Source: Bog-473 sp963824195
GTDB taxonomy: Bacteria; Actinomycetota; Acidimicrobiia; Acidimicrobiales; RAAP-2
Direction of reading: 5' to 3'
Assembly: GCA_963824195.1 (NCBI GenBank)
Contig: CAWGOJ010000041.1
Location: 124,001-188,000 of the forward strand
Length of the DNA: 64,000 bases
Numbering within the stretch: position 1 is the stretch's first letter; each line of letters opens with the position of its first letter. Positions 59,706 to 64,000 of this stretch are shown here, piece by piece. Both the position numbers and the translations under genes were made by a program. The notes under the pieces were generated by a model. The model was given only the letters and a program-made list of their open reading frames with translations, did no database searches and was not told the origin of the DNA.

Positions 59706-60454
59706 CCCGTATCTCCCACCGTCGGGCCCTCGTCACTGTCCTCGTCCTCGGCGGCCTCTTGGCCGCCTGCGGGTCGTCGGCGCCACCCGCACCGCCGCCC
59801 AGCCAGGGGCTCGTGCTCGACCGGCCGACGCCGCAGCACGTCCCCCTCGTCGACCAGCAGGGCCGGCCGGTGTCGCTGGCCCGGCTGCGGGGCAAGGTGG
59901 TGGTCCTCGCCCCCTTCCTCTCCCTCTGCCAGGACGAGTGCCCGCTCGTCACCGGCGCCTTCATCTCCCTCCAGCGCGACCTTCGGGCCGCCGGGCTGGG
60001 GAACCGGGTCGTCTTCGTCGAGGCCACCGTCGACCCGGGCCGCGACACCGTGGCCCGCCTGGCCGCCTACCAGAAGGAGTTCGGGGCCGACTGGGACCTC
60101 TGGACAGGCACGCCGGTCAACGTCGCCGCCTTCTGGAAGCCCTTCGGCGTCGAGTACCAGATCGTCCCCGAGGAGCAGCCGCCCAAGATCGACTGGTTCA
60201 CCGGGAAGCCCCTGACCTACGACGTCGACCACACCGACGGCTACATCCTGGTCGGCACCGACGGCCACGAGCGCTTCGTCGACGCCACCGCGCCGAACCT
60301 GGGCGGCAAGCTCGACCCCAAGCTGACCTCGCTCCTCGACGGCGGCGGGGTGCACGACCTGCACGACCCGCAGCAGCCCAACTGGACGCTCGCCGACGCC
60401 CTCGCCTCCATCAGTTGGATGCTCGGGACCAACGTCCCCGCGTCGGGCTCGTGA
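59702..60454 (+). CDS. SCO1/SenC-like lipoprotein
   Basis: 250 aa. The N terminus TRISHRRALVTVLVLGGLLA leads to the lipobox LAAC. The thioredoxin-like domain has VSLARLRGKVVVLAPFLSLC, the copper motif CQDEC and, later, a conserved His in DHTDGYILVG. It probably helps assemble the CuA centre of cytochrome oxidase. No ATG, GTG or TTG lies in frame before the signal peptide; a CTG at 59702, overlapping the preceding stop as CTGA and preceded by GGGGAGG, is the likely start. Confidence 0.82.
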   Translation: MTRISHRRALVTVLVLGGLLAACGSSAPPAPPPSQGLVLDRPTPQHVPLVDQQGRPVSLARLRGKVVVLAPFLSLCQDECPLVTGAFISLQRDLRAAGLGNRVVFVEATVDPGRDTVARLAAYQKEFGADWDLWTGTPVNVAAFWKPFGVEYQIVPEEQPPKIDWFTGKPLTYDVDHTDGYILVGTDGHERFVDATAPNLGGKLDPKLTSLLDGGGVHDLHDPQQPNWTLADALASISWMLGTNVPASGS

Positions 60455-61012
60455 TGCGGCCAGGGCTGCGCCGCTCCGCCCTCGTTCTGCCGGCAGCCCT
60501 CGTCGGCGTCGCCCTGGTGCTCGGCGCGTGCTCGAGCACCGACGTCACGACGCTCACGGCTGCGCCGACGACCGACACCGCGCTCGACTCTGACGCTCCA
60601 GCACTCGCCCGTCGGGCCGATCCTCGCCACCGGGGGCGGCGACATGCTGTACGACTTCGTCCCCGACACCCCCACGCACAGCGCCTGCCTCAACGACGGC
60701 TGCGTGTTCCAGTGGCCGCCGCTCATCGAGTCCGGGCCCGTGCGGGTCGGCCCCGGCGTCGACCCCTCTCTGGTCGGGACGCTGACGCGCCCCGACGGGT
60801 CGACCCAGCTCTCCTACGGCGGCCACCCGCTCTACACGTACAACCTCGACGTGACGCCCGGGCTGGTGATGGGCCAGGCCATCGACCAGGACGGGGGGCT
60901 CTGGTACGTGTTGAACGCGACGGGACAGCAGATCACCACCGCGTTCTCGGTGATGAGCCCGAACCTCAACGGAACCCCGAACCCCAACGGCGGCCCGAAC
61001 CCCAACAACTGA
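60454..61012 (+). pseudogene. Secreted lipoprotein of COG4315 type, frameshifted
   Basis: ATG at 60454 overlaps the SCO1-like stop (TGATG) and encodes a lipoprotein signal (LVLPAALVGVALVLGACSS). After about 45 codons the reading moves to the next frame near 60590 and continues HSPVGPILATGGGDMLYDFV, then CLNDGCVFQWPPL, LSYGGHPLYTYNLDVTPG and GGLWYVLNATG, a COG4315 lipoprotein repeat. The pairing with SCO1 is common. Whether the shift is genuine or a sequencing slip is not decidable here. Confidence 0.7.
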
Positions 61013-61033
61013 GCCCGGGCCGCGACGGCACCC

Positions 61034-62119
<1,086 letters not shown>

Positions 62120-62131
62120 GGAGCGGCCCGG

Positions 62132-63205
62132 CTACGCGGACAGCAGGCCGGCGGCTGCGGCGAGCGCCTTGAGGTCGGCCTCGGGTCGGGCGCCCGTGTG
62201 CGAGATGATCTCCGCCGCGCACAGCCCTCCGAGCGTGGTGCTCTCGACGGGGTCCATGCCATGGGTGAGGCCGAAGAGGAAACCGGCCGCGAAGAGGTCG
62301 CCCGCCCCGGTGGTGTCGACGACGCGTTCCACCGCGGCGGCCGGGACCTCCTCGGGGCCCCGCGCCGTGAGCACGACGGCGCCCTGGGCGCCACGGGTCA
62401 TCACGACCAGCAGACCGGTCTCCTCGGCGGCCTCGACGGCAGTCCCGTGCGAGGAGGCCCCGAAGAGCATGGTGACCTCCTCCTCGTTGCCCAGCAGGAT
62501 GTCGACGTCGTCGGTGAGCAGTTCGAGGAACTCGCGCTGGTGTCGACTCACGCAGAAGGGGTCGGAGAGGGACAGCGCCACCGAGCCATCCGAGGCGTGG
62601 GCGGTGGCCGCGGCGTGGCGCATGGCCTCCTTGGCGGCCGGGACGTCCCAGAGGTAGCCCTCGAGGAGCACCACGGAAGCCCGGGCCACGAGGGACGTCG
62701 GGACGCCCTCGGGCGACAGCGTGGATGCCGCCCCCAAGTACGTCCCCATGGTCCGGTCCGCGTCCTCGGTGATCAGGACCACGCAGCGCCCCGTGCCCAG
62801 CCCGTCGCCGGCAGCCGACTCGCTGTAGTGCGGCTCGAACTCGACGCCGGCTGCCCGCAGGTTCTCCGCATAGGTCCGGCCGACCTCGTCGTCGGCCACC
62901 GCTCCCACGAAGCCGGCCGTCCCGCCGAGCACGGCGATCCCGGCGGTCGTGTTAGCCACCGAACCCCCCGAGACGTAGCGGGGGGCGCCCATGAACTCCT
63001 GGACCGCGTTGGCGGTCACCAGGTCGATCAGCGTCATGGACCCCTTCTCCAGCCCGACCTGGGTCAGCTGCTCGTCGCTCGCCAGCTCAATCACGTCGAG
63101 CAGGGGCGAGCCGATGGCGACCACGTCGAGATCGTGGCCGTCCCCCTCGTGGCTCCCTGGGGATGACTGGGCGTGGTCGACGGTCGTGGCGTCCTCGGCT
63201 GGCAC
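62132..63205 (-). CDS. PfkB-family sugar/nucleoside kinase (adenosine kinase-like)
   Basis: 357 aa. It has YVSGGSVANTTAGIAVLGG (substrate side), VGAVADDEVGRTY, and the catalytic anion hole VDTTGAGDLFAAGFLFGLTH with Asp as base. Overall it resembles bacterial adenosine kinase-like members. The substrate cannot be fixed from sequence. TAGGTT stands 8 nt before the GTG. It is divergent from the aminopeptidase. Confidence 0.9.
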   Translation of the reverse strand: MPAEDATTVDHAQSSPGSHEGDGHDLDVVAIGSPLLDVIELASDEQLTQVGLEKGSMTLIDLVTANAVQEFMGAPRYVSGGSVANTTAGIAVLGGTAGFVGAVADDEVGRTYAENLRAAGVEFEPHYSESAAGDGLGTGRCVVLITEDADRTMGTYLGAASTLSPEGVPTSLVARASVVLLEGYLWDVPAAKEAMRHAAATAHASDGSVALSLSDPFCVSRHQREFLELLTDDVDILLGNEEEVTMLFGASSHGTAVEAAEETGLLVVMTRGAQGAVVLTARGPEEVPAAAVERVVDTTGAGDLFAAGFLFGLTHGMDPVESTTLGGLCAAEIISHTGARPEADLKALAAAAGLLSA

Positions 63206-63213
63206 GCTGCGAG

Positions 63214-63219
63214 AACCTA
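63214..63219 (-). promoter_or_regulatory. -10 element TAGGTT for leaderless PfkB kinase
   Basis: TAGGTT, 8 nt, then GTG at 63205 on the minus strand. Confidence 0.5.
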
Positions 63220-63235
63220 CTCGCAGCGCCGCGGG

Positions 63236-63241
63236 TAGCCT
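63236..63241 (+). promoter_or_regulatory. -10 element TAGCCT for leaderless aminopeptidase
   Basis: TAGCCT, 7 nt, then ATG at 63249. It is divergent from the kinase promoter. Confidence 0.5.
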
Positions 63242-63248
63242 TCACCGG

Positions 63249-64000
63249 ATGCCACCAGGTCCCACGCCGCCCGTCCCGCCCGGCTCGGAGGCGTTCCGCC
63301 TGCCGCGCACGGTCGATCCCGAAACCTACCGGATGGAAATCGAGCCGAATGTGGCGTCGGCCACCTTCTCGGGCACGGTCGCCATCGACGTCGTCGTCCG
63401 CGAGCCGGTCACTGAGATCGTGCTCAACGCGGCGGAGCTCGCCATCAGCGACGTCGAGGTCCTGGGGTCCGACGGGAGCACGGTCGGGTGCAGCGTGACC
63501 TTCGATGACGACCTCGAGCAGGTCGTCTTCCGGCCCCCCTCGGAGCTGCCACCAGGGCCGCGCACCATCAGCTGCCGCTTCACCGGCACCCTCAACGACA
63601 AGCTGCGCGGGTTCTACCGCTCGACGTACATCGGCCCGGACGGCGAGACGCAGACCATCGCGACGACGCAGTTCGAGTCAGTCGACGCCCGGCGCTGCTT
63701 CCCCTGCTTCGACGAGCCGGACCGCAAGGCCGTCTTCGACATCGCGCTGATCGTGGACCCCACGGTCGATGCGATCTCGAACTCCCCGATCGTCGGGATC
63801 GACCAGGTCGGCGCCAAGCGCCGCATCCGGTTCTCCCCCACCATGAAGATGTCCACCTACCTGGTGGCCTTCGTCGTCGGGAAGCTCGAAACCACCGAGA
63901 CCGTGGACGTCGACGGCGTGCCCCTCCGGGTGGTGTGCACGCCGGGGAAACGGCACCTGGGGAAATTCGCTCTCGAGGTCGGCGCATTCGCGTTGCGCTT
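63249..64000 (+). CDS. M1-family aminopeptidase (partial, 3' end outside window)
   Basis: About 250 codons are present. The N-terminal beta domain begins FRLPRTVDPETYRMEIEPNV. It contains TIATTQFESVDARRCFPCFD, the characteristic QFES/PCFDEP stretch of M1 peptidases, and the MSTYLVAFVVGKLE strand. The GxMEN and HExxH motifs lie beyond the window. It removes N-terminal residues from peptides. ATG at 63249 is 7 nt after a promoter hexamer. Confidence 0.93.
   Translation, partial: MPPGPTPPVPPGSEAFRLPRTVDPETYRMEIEPNVASATFSGTVAIDVVVREPVTEIVLNAAELAISDVEVLGSDGSTVGCSVTFDDDLEQVVFRPPSELPPGPRTISCRFTGTLNDKLRGFYRSTYIGPDGETQTIATTQFESVDARRCFPCFDEPDRKAVFDIALIVDPTVDAISNSPIVGIDQVGAKRRIRFSPTMKMSTYLVAFVVGKLETTETVDVDGVPLRVVCTPGKRHLGKFALEVGAFALR

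Overview
This window is chromosomal DNA from a high-GC actinomycete. Three things point to this: GTG and TTG starts are common, many promoters look leaderless, and the housekeeping gene order matches known Actinomycetota. The series ppx, DUF501, ftsB-like, eno, mazG, SurA-like, mfd, pth, rplY, prs, glmU, then ispE, ksgA, a secreted cell-wall protein, tatD, metG and rsmI follows the Rv1003-Rv1026 neighbourhood of Mycobacterium tuberculosis, with local inversions. Tiny genes for bS22-like and bL37-like ribosomal proteins support the phylum. The lineage (perhaps Acidimicrobiia) is an inference.

Layout. 1-9.3 kb holds a nucleotidyltransferase (cut by the window edge), a BTAD regulator, a short-variable-arm tRNA with a UAA anticodon, a carboxylesterase, an NlpC/P60 peptidase, a PlsC-like acyltransferase, an SDR protein, a GNAT acetyltransferase and an alanine-glyoxylate-type aminotransferase. 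9.4-21.6 kb is a surface-glycan cluster of glycosyltransferases, a polytopic membrane protein and four methyltransferase-like proteins, three of which end in coiled coils or related tails. 21.7-37.9 kb is the conserved housekeeping block, including an unusually short GlmU.

37.9-49.1 kb is a genomic island in a tRNA-Gln(UUG) gene. A perfect 34-bp copy of the tRNA 3' half marks the left end and the reconstituted tRNA marks the right end. Just inside each end lies a related 23-bp sequence that looks like an integrase arm site. The island encodes two tyrosine recombinases, a ribbon-helix-helix protein, a run of overlapping small genes (several frameshifted), an intact IS with terminal inverted repeats and a 4-bp target duplication, SHOCT and DUF2510 proteins, and a Clp-fold SDH-family protease with a 54-aa partner beside the right end. 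I see no replication or conjugation genes.

49.1-64 kb returns to chromosome: an MprAB-like two-component system, a VOC protein, bS22, ispE, ksgA, an RlpA-like protein, tatD, metG, rsmI, a DUF192 protein, bL37, a glycerophosphodiesterase, a SCO1-like lipoprotein, a frameshifted lipoprotein, ychF, a PfkB kinase and the start of an M1 aminopeptidase.

Across the window a TAnnnT hexamer repeatedly sits 6-9 nt before the start codon, so leaderless transcription looks common. Several reading frames carry one-base shifts (mfd tail, island genes, a lipoprotein). These could be real decay or assembly errors.
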